Shown here piece by piece: positions 53,737 through 61,470 of a stretch of DNA of 64,000 bases (within the stretch, counting starts at the first letter, position 1; each line of letters starts with the position of its first letter). The notes under the pieces were generated by a model. That model saw only the letters and a list, made by a program, of their open reading frames with translations, ran no database searches and was not told the DNA's origin. A program made the position numbers and the translations under genes. The stretch lies in NCBI RefSeq assembly GCF_900105175.1, contig NZ_LT629771.1, positions 4,287,501-4,351,500 of the forward strand, in the 5' to 3' direction. Source of the stretch: Jiangella sp. DSM 45060. Its GTDB lineage: Bacteria; Actinomycetota; Actinomycetes; Jiangellales; Jiangellaceae.

Positions 53737-56700
53737 CTACCCGGTCGTGACGGTGACCGGGGCGGACGCCGGGCCGGCCAGCGCCGGACGGCCCGGGTCG
53801 GGCTCGGCGAACGCGTACACGCGGAACGCGTACGCCGTCGCCGGCGCGAGGCCGGTGACCTCCAGCGACGTCGCGTCCGCGCCGGTCCGGCCGGCCAGCG
53901 TCCACAGTTCGGTCCCGGCGGCGCGCACCTCGACGTCGTAGCCGTCGGCGCCGTCCGCCGCGGCCCACGAGACCAGCGCCGACGCCGGGCCGGACGCCTG
54001 CGCCGTCACGTCCGCCACCGCGCCGGGTACCGCGTCGCGGGTGACCATGATCGCGTCGGCGATGACGAACCCGTCCGCCGCGTTGGACAGCTCCACCCGC
54101 CCGGCCGCGCCCGCCTCGAACCGGAACGCGCCGAGGTCCACCCAGACCGCCGGCCGGTCGTCGCCGACGACCCGGCCCTGGCCGCGCTGGTCGACGCGGA
54201 CCGTCGTCGCGCCGTCGGCGTGGCGGACGGTGAACGGCGCGTCGGAGGCGCGGTTGGCGTGCGCGACGGTCCTGGCGAGCACGTGGTACTCCCCCGTGAC
54301 CGGGACGTCGACCTGCCAGCCGGCGACGCGGTCGCCGGTACCGGCCGGCGCGGACCGGTAGCTGACGCCGTAGTACGGGTGGCCGGCCTGCCCGGTCGCC
54401 CGGCTCCACGTGCCGGTCATCCGGAAGGCGCCGACCGACTCGTCGTCGACCACGACGTCGCGGTGCGCCTCGTCGGACGGGTGCTCGGCGGCGATCAGCG
54501 TCAGCTCGTCCGGCGCGATCGTCGTGCCGCCGAGCCGGCCGGGCTCGAGCAGCGTGAACCGGATCCGGTGCAGGCCGCGGCCGAGCGCGACGGTGCCGTG
54601 CTGGTAGGTCTGGTAGGCCGAGCCGGTGTCCAGGCTCGGGTCGAGCACACCGTCCGGCAGCGGCCGTCCGTCGATGCTGACCTCGATCCGGCCGGCATCC
54701 TGACCGCGGGCGTACCGCACGGCGACGTCGAACGCGCCCTCGTCGCGGGCCAGGCGGAACGGCAGCTCCAGGTAGTCGCCCGGGCCGGTCGCGGCGTACG
54801 TCAGGGCGGCGCCGCCGCGGGCGTTCTCGTCTTCGACGGCCTCGGGCCGTGGCCACGCGACCCGCTCGCGCACGGTCTCGTCCAGCGGCAGGTGGACGAC
54901 GGCGCCGGCGGCACCGTCCGCGGCGCGCGACGCGGCCAGGGCCGCGATCTCGTCCGCCGTCAGCACCCGGTCGTACAGCCGGACCTCGTCGACGCCGCCG
55001 GTGAGCCGGTTCGCGCCGTCCGGCCGCTGCCCCACGTGGATGCCCTCGCGGGCGCTGAACGCGAGGTCGCCGGTCGGGGACGCCGCCTGGGCGACCCGCA
55101 CGCCGTCGACGTACAGCTCGATCATGCCGCCGCCGCGAGTCAGGGCCGCGTGGTGCCATGCGCCGTCGGCGTAGGCGCCGGGCGCGCTGAGCGACGCCGT
55201 CGCCTGGCCGGTGTCGACCAGCGCCTGGAGGCGGCCGTTGCCCGGCTCGGCACGTAGCCACCACTGCGGCGTGGCCGAACCCCAGCCGTACGCCCAGAGG
55301 ATCGACTGGGTGTCCTGGCCGCTGGTGCGGAACCAGGCCGACGCGGTGAACGTGTCGCCGGCGGCGCGGACCGCGTCGGTCGCGGGGAGCTCCAGGGCGT
55401 CGTCGCCGTCGAGCGCGAGCCCGCCGTCGTCGGCGGCCGGAGCGCCGGTGACGACCGCGTCGTTCCCGCCCGCGACGTCCGGACTGACGGTCTGCGTGGC
55501 CGGCTCCCCGGCGGGCGGGCGGACCTTCGCCCCCGCGGTGTCGCCGAGCTCGACGGCGTGCTCGGCGAGGTCGCCGCCGTCGCGGCCGTTCGTCAGCCAG
55601 GCGAGGTCGAACCGAGCCATCACCAGCCGCGCGGGCGAGCCGAGGATCTCGCCGTCGCGGCCGTAGAACAGCAGGATCGTGCCGTCGGACAGCACCGCGA
55701 GGTCGGAGTAGTACGACGGCCCCGGGTTGACGATGGTGTCGTAGCGGTAGGTCGCGCCGTCGTCGTAGCTGACGGAGACGGTGAGCGCCTCGCGGCGGGC
55801 GGAGTCCGGGCGGGCGTGCAGCAGCCGGCTGACACCGTCGGGGCCGTCGAACCGCAGGAACCCGGCGTCGACGGCGGTGTACCGGCCGGTCGCGGGCTCG
55901 AGCACCGGGTCGGACCAGGTCTGCCCGCCGTCGGTGCTGACGGCGCTGATCCGCTGCCGGTGCCCGCCCGCCGCCGACCGCCCGTTGACGACGACGGCGC
56001 CGTCGCCGCGATCGTAGACGCGGCTCTCGTTGATCGGGTAGTTGACGTCGACCGGGATCGGCTCGCCCGCCTGCCAGCTGGCGCCGTGGTCGTCGCTGTA
56101 GATCACCGAGACGCCGTACAGCCGCTCCGGTGTGGTGTGGCCGACGACCTCGCGGCGGTGCAGCACCTGCATGACCAGCCGGCCGTTCTCCAGCTGGATG
56201 CCGTGGCCGGGGCCCGGTCCGTGCAGCGTCCAGCCGTACGGGTTGCCGGCGAACAGCTCGTCCAGCTCCACCGGCGCGCTCCACGTGACGCCGTCGTCGG
56301 CGCTGCGGCTCAGGTAGAGCTCCTGGCGGTCGCCGGAGCAGCCGGTGTTGCCCGGGTCCAGCAGCGACAGGCCGAAGAACAGGAAGATCTCGCCGGTTTC
56401 CTGGTCCACGACCGGCGTCGGGTTGCCCCACGACTGCCCGTCGACGGACGGGACGACGATGCGGCTCGGCTCCCAGCTGTCGCCGCCGTCCGTGCTGCGG
56501 CGCAGGACGATGTCGCGCGGCCCGGCGTCGCAGACCTCGTGGCGGCCCTCGGTGAACGCCAGGATCGTGTCCGACGGCGTCACCGCGAGACCCTGCACGT
56601 GGTAGCTCTCGTGCGGGCCGGCCGCCGAGTCCCACAGCACGGTCTCGTCGAACGTGCCCGGCCGGTCAGTCGCTGTGGCTGTTGTGGCCGACGTGACTGG

Positions 56701-57057
56701 CGTCATGGATGGGGCCGAGGTGATCGCCGAGAGTGGCGAGGCGACCGTGCTGGCGGGCAGCCCACCCGCGAGCCCCGCCGTCGCCGGAGCGGCGGCCGCC
56801 GCCGAGGTCGCTCCCAACGTCAGGACGGCGACGAGCGCCGCCGCCGTCCGCACCGCCGGGCTCCACCGGCCCGCCGTCCGCACCGTCCGGTTCCGACCAC
56901 CCGGAGACCGGCCCGCCGCCGGGTCTCGCCGGTCCGACACGCGACCCCGGCTCGCCGCCGGGTCCCGCCGGTGCGACACGCGACCCCGGCCCGCCGCCGA
57001 GTCCCGCCGGTCCGAGCCGTCCCGCCGGCCCGCCGCCCGCCACGTCCACCCTCGCAC
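53737..57057 (-). CDS. Large secreted sialidase-like (BNR/Asp-box) protein with LamG and Fn3 modules
   Basis: The GTG at 57057 lies 4 nt after AGGAGG; an alternative GTG at 56883 would give a conventional short signal peptide, so the start is uncertain. After three 13-residue Arg-rich repeats comes the signal (AVRTAAALVAVLTLGATSAA). A six-bladed sialidase-type propeller (first 500 residues or so) has Asp boxes STDGGDSW, SADDGVTW, SDDHGASW, STDGGQTW. Then follow a LamG module (ASAWFRTSGQDTQSILWAYG), a GBVS/golvesin-type region and a C-terminal Fn3 domain. FTEGRHE and the Asp of DAGPRD are kept, but the N-terminal RIP-motif Arg is replaced (YHVQGLAVTP), so true sialidase activity is doubtful. 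Confidence 0.82.
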   Translation of the reverse strand: MRGWTWRAAGRRDGSDRRDSAAGRGRVSHRRDPAASRGRVSDRRDPAAGRSPGGRNRTVRTAGRWSPAVRTAAALVAVLTLGATSAAAAAPATAGLAGGLPASTVASPLSAITSAPSMTPVTSATTATATDRPGTFDETVLWDSAAGPHESYHVQGLAVTPSDTILAFTEGRHEVCDAGPRDIVLRRSTDGGDSWEPSRIVVPSVDGQSWGNPTPVVDQETGEIFLFFGLSLLDPGNTGCSGDRQELYLSRSADDGVTWSAPVELDELFAGNPYGWTLHGPGPGHGIQLENGRLVMQVLHRREVVGHTTPERLYGVSVIYSDDHGASWQAGEPIPVDVNYPINESRVYDRGDGAVVVNGRSAAGGHRQRISAVSTDGGQTWSDPVLEPATGRYTAVDAGFLRFDGPDGVSRLLHARPDSARREALTVSVSYDDGATYRYDTIVNPGPSYYSDLAVLSDGTILLFYGRDGEILGSPARLVMARFDLAWLTNGRDGGDLAEHAVELGDTAGAKVRPPAGEPATQTVSPDVAGGNDAVVTGAPAADDGGLALDGDDALELPATDAVRAAGDTFTASAWFRTSGQDTQSILWAYGWGSATPQWWLRAEPGNGRLQALVDTGQATASLSAPGAYADGAWHHAALTRGGGMIELYVDGVRVAQAASPTGDLAFSAREGIHVGQRPDGANRLTGGVDEVRLYDRVLTADEIAALAASRAADGAAGAVVHLPLDETVRERVAWPRPEAVEDENARGGAALTYAATGPGDYLELPFRLARDEGAFDVAVRYARGQDAGRIEVSIDGRPLPDGVLDPSLDTGSAYQTYQHGTVALGRGLHRIRFTLLEPGRLGGTTIAPDELTLIAAEHPSDEAHRDVVVDDESVGAFRMTGTWSRATGQAGHPYYGVSYRSAPAGTGDRVAGWQVDVPVTGEYHVLARTVAHANRASDAPFTVRHADGATTVRVDQRGQGRVVGDDRPAVWVDLGAFRFEAGAAGRVELSNAADGFVIADAIMVTRDAVPGAVADVTAQASGPASALVSWAAADGADGYDVEVRAAGTELWTLAGRTGADATSLEVTGLAPATAYAFRVYAFAEPDPGRPALAGPASAPVTVTTG
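56910..57026 (-). repeat. Three tandem 39-bp repeats encoding Arg-rich 13-mers
   Basis: Units start at 56910, 56949 and 56988 with few mismatches. In the sialidase-like frame they encode RRDSAAGRGRVSH, RRDPAASRGRVSD and RRDPAAGRSPGGR, just before the signal peptide. They may be translated or belong to the leader, depending on the true start. Confidence 0.75.
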
Positions 57058-57192
57058 GCCGCCTCCTAATACGTATAAATAGGATGCGGACGACGTTACC
57101 GGGACGCTTCGGACCGGAGCAATGGCTCGCTCGCGCACCGACCGGGGTGCGGCTGAGCAGCGGTCACCTCGCAGCGGTGACCGGATTCGCCA

Positions 57193-57606
57193 TCAGGAGG
57201 CGGCGCAGCGCGGGCAGGTGCCGAAGATCTCCAGCGTGTGCGACACCTCGGAGTAGCCGTGCTGGTCGGCGACGGACTTGGCCCAGCGCTCGACCGTGGG
57301 GCCGGCGATCTCGACCGTGGCGCCGCAGGACCGGCAGACCAGATGGTGGTGGTGCTCCTCGCGGACGCAGCGCCGGTAGACCGCCTCGCCGGCGTCGGAG
57401 CGGAGGACGTCGACCCGGCCATCGTCGGCGAGGGTCTGCAGGGTGCGGTAGACGGTGGCCAGTCCGACGCCGGCGCCACGGTCGCGCAGCAGGGCGTGCA
57501 GCTCCTGGGCGCTGATGAAGTCCTCGGTCTCGTCGAGCACCTCGTCGACAGCGGCGCGCTGCCGCGTCCGGCGGTGCTCCTTGGCCGGCTGTTCGCGTAC
57601 CGTCAC
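57193..57606 (-). CDS. zur: Zinc uptake regulator, Fur family
   Basis: The 137-residue regulator has an N-terminal winged helix (AAVDEVLDETEDFISAQELH; GLATVYRTLQTLADDGRVDV), the metal-site EEHHHHLVCRSCGATVEI and a second Cys pair FGTCPRCAAS at the C-terminus that holds structural zinc. The GTG start has GGGAG 9 nt upstream. It is divergent from znuACB, and inverted repeats in front of both units fit Zur autoregulation and repression of zinc uptake. Its identity as Zur and not Fur rests on this context. Confidence 0.93.
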   Translation of the reverse strand: MTVREQPAKEHRRTRQRAAVDEVLDETEDFISAQELHALLRDRGAGVGLATVYRTLQTLADDGRVDVLRSDAGEAVYRRCVREEHHHHLVCRSCGATVEIAGPTVERWAKSVADQHGYSEVSHTLEIFGTCPRCAAS

Positions 57607-57626
57607 CTGGGTCGCTCCCTGTCGAT

Positions 57627-57643
57627 TCTCATTACCAATGAGA
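57627..57643 (-). promoter_or_regulatory. Zur operator in the zur promoter
   Basis: TCTCATT-ACC-AATGAGA is a perfect 7-bp inverted repeat, directly downstream of a TAGACT -10-like box (57648-57643, minus strand), where bound Zur would block zur transcription. Confidence 0.65.
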
Positions 57644-57752
57644 GTCTAGCTCCGATCACCCTTCGGCGACGAGCGGTCCGCGCACAGGCGGACGAGGCGG
57701 TGGCCCGCAGCGCCCCCGCGGGACGCGCCCTCGCGCCGCGAGCCACCGCACC

Positions 57753-57824
57753 CCCGTGAGCACGCCTCCCGGCGCACCCGTGAGCACGCCTCCCGGCGCA
57801 CCCGTGAGCGCACCTCGCGGCGCA
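57753..57824. repeat. Three 24-bp tandem repeats between zur and znuA
   Basis: CCCGTGAGCACGCCTCCCGG plus GCGCA repeats at 57753 and 57777 identically and at 57801 with changes. No gene is supported within the 332-bp divergent gap 57607-57938; the rest is promoter sequence. Confidence 0.7.
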
Positions 57825-57901
57825 CCCTGGGCGCGGCCCTCGGCGACCGCACCCACTCCCCCAACGCGCGAGCCCCGCCGGGACGTTCCGAACCCGACGT
57901 T

Positions 57902-57931
57902 TTGACAATGGTTGTCAGTCTTGATGAGAAT
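57902..57931 (+). promoter_or_regulatory. znuA promoter with overlapping Zur box, leaderless layout
   Basis: TTGACA (57902-57907), an 18-nt gap and GAGAAT (57926-57931) end 7 nt before the znuA ATG. The dyad TGACAATGGTTGTCA (57903-57917) overlaps the -35 box and matches the usual actinobacterial Zur-box form, so zinc-bound Zur should shut the promoter. Confidence 0.7.
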
Positions 57932-57938
57932 GTGTCCC

Positions 57939-58928
57939 ATGAAGAACCGTCGTGCGGCGATGGCCGCGTTGAGCACCGCCGCCCTCGCCGGGCTCGTCCT
58001 CTCGGGCTGCGGCGACGACGCCGGCACCGCGAGCGGCGGCGACGGCCTCACCGTCGCCGCGTCGTTCTACCCACTGGCGTTCGTCACCGAACGTGTCGCG
58101 GGCGACCACGCCACCGTCGACAACCTCACGCAGGCCGGCGGCGAGCCGCACGACCTCGAGCTGACCGCCCGCCAGGTCGGCGAGATCTCCGACGCCGACC
58201 TCGTCGTCTACCTGGCCGGGTTCCAGCCGTCCGTCGACGAGGCGGTCGAGCAGAACGCCGAGGACCGCGCCGTCGACGTCGCGGGCCTGGTCGAGCTGCT
58301 CGACGAGCCGGAGCACGGCGACGAACACGAGGACGAGCACGGCGACGAGCACGAGGACGAGCACGCCGACGAGGAGAGCCACGAGGGCCACGACCACGGC
58401 GACCTCGCCGGCGACCCGCACATCTGGCTCGACCCCACGAACCTCGAGGCCATCGCGTCCGCCGTCGCCGACCGGCTGGCCGAGGCCGACCCGGACAACG
58501 CCGACGACTACCGCGCCAACGCCGACGCCCTCAACGCCGATCTGCAGGAGCTGGACCAGGAGTTCGAGACCGGCCTGGCGCAGTGCACGCAGCGGGTGTT
58601 CGTCGTCGCGCACGAGGCGTTCGGTTACCTCGCGCACCGGTACGACCTCGAGCAGATCGGCATCTCCGGCATCGACCCGGAGGCGGAGCCGTCGCCGGAA
58701 CGGCTGGCCGAGGTCCACGACGTCGTGCGGGAGCAGGGCGTCACGACGATCTTCTACGAACGCCTCGTCAGCCCGGACGTCGCCGAGACGCTGGCCGGCG
58801 ACCTCGGTGTGCAGGCCGCGGTGCTCGACCCGATCGAGGGCCTCACCGACGACACCGCCGACCAGGACTACTTCAGCCTGATGCGGGCCGACCTCGAAGC
58901 GCTGCGCGCCGCCAACGGGTGTACGTGA
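57939..58928 (+). CDS. znuA: Zinc ABC transporter substrate-binding lipoprotein
   Basis: The ATG at 57939 is chosen over an upstream in-frame ATG inside the Zur box. The 329-residue precursor has a lipobox (GLVLSGC, Cys24) and cluster A-I fold. Zinc ligands: His71 (GEPHDLEL), His161 (GDPHIWLD), and the His of VVAHEAFGYLAHRY. Between residues 125 and 155 is a His/Asp/Glu loop (EHGDEHEDEHGDEHEDEH), the zinc-collecting loop typical of ZnuA. It delivers Zn(II) to ZnuBC. Confidence 0.95.
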   Translation: MKNRRAAMAALSTAALAGLVLSGCGDDAGTASGGDGLTVAASFYPLAFVTERVAGDHATVDNLTQAGGEPHDLELTARQVGEISDADLVVYLAGFQPSVDEAVEQNAEDRAVDVAGLVELLDEPEHGDEHEDEHGDEHEDEHADEESHEGHDHGDLAGDPHIWLDPTNLEAIASAVADRLAEADPDNADDYRANADALNADLQELDQEFETGLAQCTQRVFVVAHEAFGYLAHRYDLEQIGISGIDPEAEPSPERLAEVHDVVREQGVTTIFYERLVSPDVAETLAGDLGVQAAVLDPIEGLTDDTADQDYFSLMRADLEALRAANGCT

Positions 58929-59698
58929 GTACCGTGACCCCCATGAGATCAGCCGTCGTCGACGTCCGCGGGTTGCGGGTCGAGCTCGACGATCGCCCGG
59001 TGCTGCACGGCGTCGACCTCAAGGTCGTCGAGGGCGAGGTCGTCACCCTGCTGGGCGCGAACGGCTCGGGCAAGTCGACGCTGGTCCGCGCGGCGGTCGG
59101 GCTGGTGCCGGCCGCCGCCGGCGAGGTGCGGCTGTTCGGCACGCCGCTGCGGTCGTTCCACGACTGGTGGCGGGTCGGCTACGTGCCGCAGCGCACGACG
59201 GCGGCGGGCGGGGTTCCCGCAACGGTGCGCGAGGTCGTCGCGGCGGGGCGGCTGGCCCGGCGCAAGCTCTTCCGACCGGCCCGCAAGGCCGACCGCGCCG
59301 CCGTCGACGCCGCGATCGAGCTGGTCGGGCTGTCCGAGCACGCCGGACGCAGCGTCGCCAACCTGTCCGGCGGGCAGCAGCAGCGGGTGCTGATCGCCCG
59401 CGCCGCCGCGTCCGAGCCCGACCTGCTGGTCCTCGACGAGCCCAACGCCGGCGTCGACCACCGCAGCCAGGAGGCGTTCGCCCGCGCGTTGCGCACGTTC
59501 GTCGCGTCCGGCCGCACGGTGCTGCTGGTGCTGCACGAGATGGGACCGCTGGCGCCGCTGGTCGACCGCGGCGTCGTGCTCGACGGCGGCCACGTCGTCC
59601 ACGACGGCCCGCTGCCGACGCCGTCGATGACGCTGACCGGTCCACCCGACCACCACGACGACCACCGCGAGGACCACGGGGCGGGCCTGTTCGGATGA
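58925..59698 (+). CDS. znuC: Zinc ABC transporter ATPase
   Basis: The GTG at 58925 makes a GTGA overlap with znuA; ATG at 58943 is an alternative start. The protein of about 257 residues has Walker A LLGANGSGKSTLVRAAVG, signature NLSGGQQQRVLIARAA and Walker B DLLVLDEPNAGVDHR. The C-terminus carries a short His/Asp tail (DHHDDHREDHGAG) not needed for ATPase function, echoing His-rich segments in the partner proteins. It ends in a 4-nt overlap with znuB. Confidence 0.93.
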   Translation: MSTVTPMRSAVVDVRGLRVELDDRPVLHGVDLKVVEGEVVTLLGANGSGKSTLVRAAVGLVPAAAGEVRLFGTPLRSFHDWWRVGYVPQRTTAAGGVPATVREVVAAGRLARRKLFRPARKADRAAVDAAIELVGLSEHAGRSVANLSGGQQQRVLIARAAASEPDLLVLDEPNAGVDHRSQEAFARALRTFVASGRTVLLVLHEMGPLAPLVDRGVVLDGGHVVHDGPLPTPSMTLTGPPDHHDDHREDHGAGLFG

Positions 59699-60684
59699 GC
59701 TTCCTCGACTACGACTTCATGCAGCGGGCGCTGATCGCGGCCGTCCTCACCGGCCTGGCCGCGCCCGCCGTCGGCACCTACCTGGTGCAGCGGCGGCTGG
59801 CGCTGCTGGGCGACGGGCTCGGGCACGTCGCGCTGACGGGTGTCGCCGTCGGCCTGCTGACCGGCTGGGCGCCGGTGTGGACGTCGGTGGCGGTGGCCGT
59901 GCTCGGCGCGCTGGCGATCGACTACGTCCGGGCCAAGGGCCGGGCCTCGGCCGACGTCGCGCTGGCCATGCTGTTCTACGGCGGCATCGCCGGCGGCGTG
60001 CTGATCACCGGGCTGGCCGGCAGCACGGCGGCGACGCTGAACACGTACCTGTTCGGTTCCATCACGACGGTCTCGCAGGACGACCTGTGGGTGGTCGCCG
60101 TCCTGGCCGCCGTCGTCATCGCGCTGGCCGTGGGACTGGCGCCGCAGCTGTTCGCGATCTGCCAGGACGAGGAGTTCGCCCGGGTCAGCGGCCTGCCGGT
60201 GCGCCTGTACAGCATGCTGATCGCCGTCATGGCCGCCGTCACCGTCACGGTGGCCATGCGGACGGTGGGGCTGCTGCTGGTCAGCGCGCTGATGGTGGTG
60301 CCGGTGGCGACGGCGCAGCAGCTCACCCGCAGCTTCCGGACGACGTTCGCGCTGGCCATGGTGCTCGGCGTGGTGCCGTCGCTGGGCGGCGTCGTGTTCT
60401 CCTACTACGTCGACGTCGCGCCGGGAGCGAGCATCGTCGTCGGGTCGCTGATCGGGTTCGTGCTGGCCTGGCCGGCCGGTTCGCTGCTGCGCCGGCGCCG
60501 GGCCCGCCGCTCCGTCAACGGCGAGGACCCTCGGGTCACCGGGGCGCACGTCACCGCCGAGCGGCACCAGCACCAGCACGACCCCGAGTGCGGCCACCCC
60601 ACCGTCGAGCACGGCGACCACACCGACTACCTGCACGACGGCCACCTGCACGCCGCGCACGGCCGCCACTACGACGAGCACTAG
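59695..60684 (+). CDS. znuB: Zinc ABC transporter permease with His-rich C-terminal tail
   Basis: The 329-residue protein has eight to nine membrane spans of the ABC-3 family (QRRLALLGDGLGHVALTGVA; RTVGLLLVSALMVVPVATAQ). It forms the Zn(II) channel. After the last span and an Arg-rich cluster, about 45 residues form a cytosolic tail with some 13 His (HQHQHDPECGHPTVEH...HDGHLHAAHGRHYDEH), unusual for ZnuB. The stop overlaps the convergent methyltransferase stop by 4 nt. Confidence 0.93.
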   Translation: MSFLDYDFMQRALIAAVLTGLAAPAVGTYLVQRRLALLGDGLGHVALTGVAVGLLTGWAPVWTSVAVAVLGALAIDYVRAKGRASADVALAMLFYGGIAGGVLITGLAGSTAATLNTYLFGSITTVSQDDLWVVAVLAAVVIALAVGLAPQLFAICQDEEFARVSGLPVRLYSMLIAVMAAVTVTVAMRTVGLLLVSALMVVPVATAQQLTRSFRTTFALAMVLGVVPSLGGVVFSYYVDVAPGASIVVGSLIGFVLAWPAGSLLRRRRARRSVNGEDPRVTGAHVTAERHQHQHDPECGHPTVEHGDHTDYLHDGHLHAAHGRHYDEH

Positions 60685-61412
60685 GGCTTGCGCCAGACCG
60701 ACACGTGACTCTCGCTCTCGGACGTGAAGGGGCTGCGGTCCCAGTCCGCCCAGCGGTGCTCCAGCTCCAGCCCGGCCAGCTGCGCCATCAGGTCGCACTC
60801 GGACGGCCAGACGTAGCGGAAGTTGCTCTCCCCGCGCCGGTACGAGCCGTCGGCCTCGCGGGAGAAGTGATGCGACGTGCCCTGCTGGGTGACGAGGTCC
60901 ATGGTGTCGAAGCCCAGGTGGTCCGGGCCGACGTCGAACGGGACGGCGGACTGGCCGGGCGGGAAGCGGCGCAACGGCGGCACCCACAGCTCGATCACGA
61001 ACCGGCCGCCGGCCGCCAGGTGCCGGGCGGCGTTGCGGAAGCAGGCCGCCTGCTCGGCCTGGGTGCGCAGGTTGGAGATCGTGTTGAACACCAGGTAGAC
61101 CAGGCCGAACTCGCCGTCGACGCGGGTGGTCGCCATGTCGCCCACGACGACCGGGATACCGGCCGCGCCGGGCTTGCGGCGAAGCTGGTCCACCATCGGC
61201 CCGGACAGGTCGATCCCGGTGACGGGGACGCCGCGCGTGTGCAGCGGCACGGCGACGCGGCCTGTGCCGATGGCGAACTCCAGCGCGGCCGAGCCTCCGG
61301 CCAGGGAGGCGAGCAGCTCGACGGCGGGGTCGAGCCGTTCGGGCACGAACATCTCGGCCGAGGTCTCGTCGTAGCGGCGGGCGGTCTCCTCGTCCCATAC
61401 ATCGCTCGTCAT
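60681..61412 (-). CDS. Class I SAM-dependent methyltransferase
   Basis: The ATG at 61412 gives 243 residues starting MTSDVWDEETARRYDETSAE, typical of small-molecule methyltransferases; the longer in-frame start is rejected. Motif I is ALEFAIGTGRVAVPL, motif II/III GIPVVVGDMATTRV and LVYLVFNTISNL. The substrate is unknown. It is divergent from the sigma factor gene (58-bp gap) and convergent with znuB. Confidence 0.85.
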   Translation of the reverse strand: MTSDVWDEETARRYDETSAEMFVPERLDPAVELLASLAGGSAALEFAIGTGRVAVPLHTRGVPVTGIDLSGPMVDQLRRKPGAAGIPVVVGDMATTRVDGEFGLVYLVFNTISNLRTQAEQAACFRNAARHLAAGGRFVIELWVPPLRRFPPGQSAVPFDVGPDHLGFDTMDLVTQQGTSHHFSREADGSYRRGESNFRYVWPSECDLMAQLAGLELEHRWADWDRSPFTSESESHVSVWRKP

Positions 61413-61470
61413 GGCGAAAGTGTGGCGCTCTTCCGCGACGTTGTCGGTGGCATGGCCCACAATGGGGGCG

